Origin: Actinomycetota bacterium
GTDB taxonomy: Bacteria; Actinomycetota; Thermoleophilia; Gaiellales; Gaiellaceae
NCBI GenBank assembly: GCA_013813345.1
Contig: JACCRW010000071.1
Location: 1 to 12,758 of the forward strand
DNA: 12,758 nt
Direction: 5' to 3'
In this document: piece by piece, positions 12,213 through 12,758 of the stretch
How positions within the stretch are numbered: position 1 is the first letter of the stretch
How the letters are laid out: every line of letters starts with the position of its first letter
Position numbers and translations under genes: made by a program
The notes under the pieces: generated by a model
Told to the model about the DNA's origin: nothing
Seen by the model: the letters and a program-made list of their open reading frames with translations, nothing else
Databases searched by the model: none

Positions 12213-12758
12213 ATGCGCATGGCGGTCACCGATCCCCTCATCGGCTCCCTCTTCGACGGGCGCTACCTGATCTCGCGCAAGCTCGGCGCCGGCGGGATGG
12301 CGAACGTCTACCTCGCCGCAGACCAGGAGCTCGGCCGCCGGGTCGCGATCAAGATCCTGGACGACCGCCATGCCCGCGACGACCAGTTCGTCGAGCGCTT
12401 CCGCCGGGAGGCGCAGAACGCGGCCGGACTCTCGCACCCGAGCATCGTCTCGATCTACGATCGCGGCGAGGCCGAGGGCACCTACTACATCGCGATGGAG
12501 TACGTCGAGGGGCGGACGCTGAAGGAGCTGATCGTCGCCCGCGGCCCGTCGCCGATCGGGATCGCGATCGACTACTCGCGGCAGATCCTCTCCGCGCTCC
12601 GATTCGCGCATCGCAGCGGGATCGTCCATCGCGACATCAAGCCGCACAACGTGATCGTCGACGGCGACGGCCGCGTCAAGGTGATGGACTTCGGGATCGC
12701 TCGCGCCGGCACGAGCCAGATGACGGAGGCCGGCTCGATCATCGGGACCGCGCAGTAC
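12213..12758 (+). CDS. pknB: PknB-like Ser/Thr protein kinase, N-terminal part (cut by window edge)
   Basis: The first 182 residues are present and the frame is open to the end. The kinase domain starts with FDGRYLISRKLGAGGMANVY (glycine loop 25-32), Lys47 in VAIKIL, Glu66 of helix C, HRDIKPHN (139-146), DFGIAR (159-164), and the activation segment TSQMTEAGSIIGTAQY with Thr171 as a likely autophosphorylation site by analogy with M. tuberculosis PknB. Expected downstream, beyond the window, are the rest of the C-lobe, a membrane helix and PASTA repeats that bind peptidoglycan fragments. Start: ATG 12213 lies six bases after the pbpA stop; ATG 12219 is the alternative and has AGGCGG at better spacing. 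It closes the fhaA-pknB operon order. Confidence 0.93.
   Translation, partial: MRMAVTDPLIGSLFDGRYLISRKLGAGGMANVYLAADQELGRRVAIKILDDRHARDDQFVERFRREAQNAAGLSHPSIVSIYDRGEAEGTYYIAMEYVEGRTLKELIVARGPSPIGIAIDYSRQILSALRFAHRSGIVHRDIKPHNVIVDGDGRVKVMDFGIARAGTSQMTEAGSIIGTAQY

Noticed and set aside
1..12758. CRISPR array, tRNA, rRNA, insertion sequence or prophage genes
   Set aside because: No regularly spaced repeats, no tRNA/rRNA-like stretches and no transposase or phage domains seen in any frame.

Overview
The window is high-GC bacterial DNA that most resembles a deep-branching actinobacterium, and I would guess class Thermoleophilia. The signs are the strong GC/GTC/CTC codon preference, GTG and TTG starts, and the actinobacterial fhaA-fhaB-pstP-rodA-pbpA-pknB gene order. 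The lineage call is an inference from reading alone; no database was searched.

Left part (1-5270): a housekeeping and accessory mixture. It starts with the tail of an unidentified gene (3-164). A near-perfect inverted repeat follows (179-227). Next are a secreted SIMPL-domain protein (minus strand) and, divergent from it, a two-domain rhodanese with the CGSGVTA active site. Four minus-strand genes follow: a cupin, a DUF2199 protein and an HNH endonuclease (the last two almost touching), then, beyond a palindrome-rich intergenic stretch (3412-3636), a DUF4446 membrane protein. That protein overlaps, by a GTGA junction, the end of a single-pass membrane protein with a CARDB-like C-terminal domain.

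Right part (5367-12758), all on the plus strand: a Ser/Thr kinase fused to a polytopic membrane domain stands directly in front of the growth/division cluster. The cluster runs fhaA (DUF3662+FHA), fhaB (TM+FHA), a membrane-anchored PP2C phosphatase (pstP), rodA/ftsW, pbpA and the first 182 codons of pknB. Junctions from fhaA to rodA are 1-4 nt overlaps, so these genes are probably translationally coupled. The established role of the mycobacterial counterpart is phospho-control of peptidoglycan synthesis: PknB phosphorylates, PstP dephosphorylates, the FHA proteins read phosphothreonine, and RodA/PbpA are the glycosyltransferase/transpeptidase pair.

Most worth a second look: (i) the only sizeable gap in the cluster's coupled part, rodA-pbpA (107 nt), folds into an outer 16-bp stem that buries the pbpA ribosome binding site, with competing inner hairpins; (ii) rodA has no ATG/GTG/TTG start that keeps its first membrane segment, and seems to start at CTG overlapping the pstP stop; (iii) the extra polytopic kinase beside fhaA; (iv) three palindromic intergenic elements in the left half.
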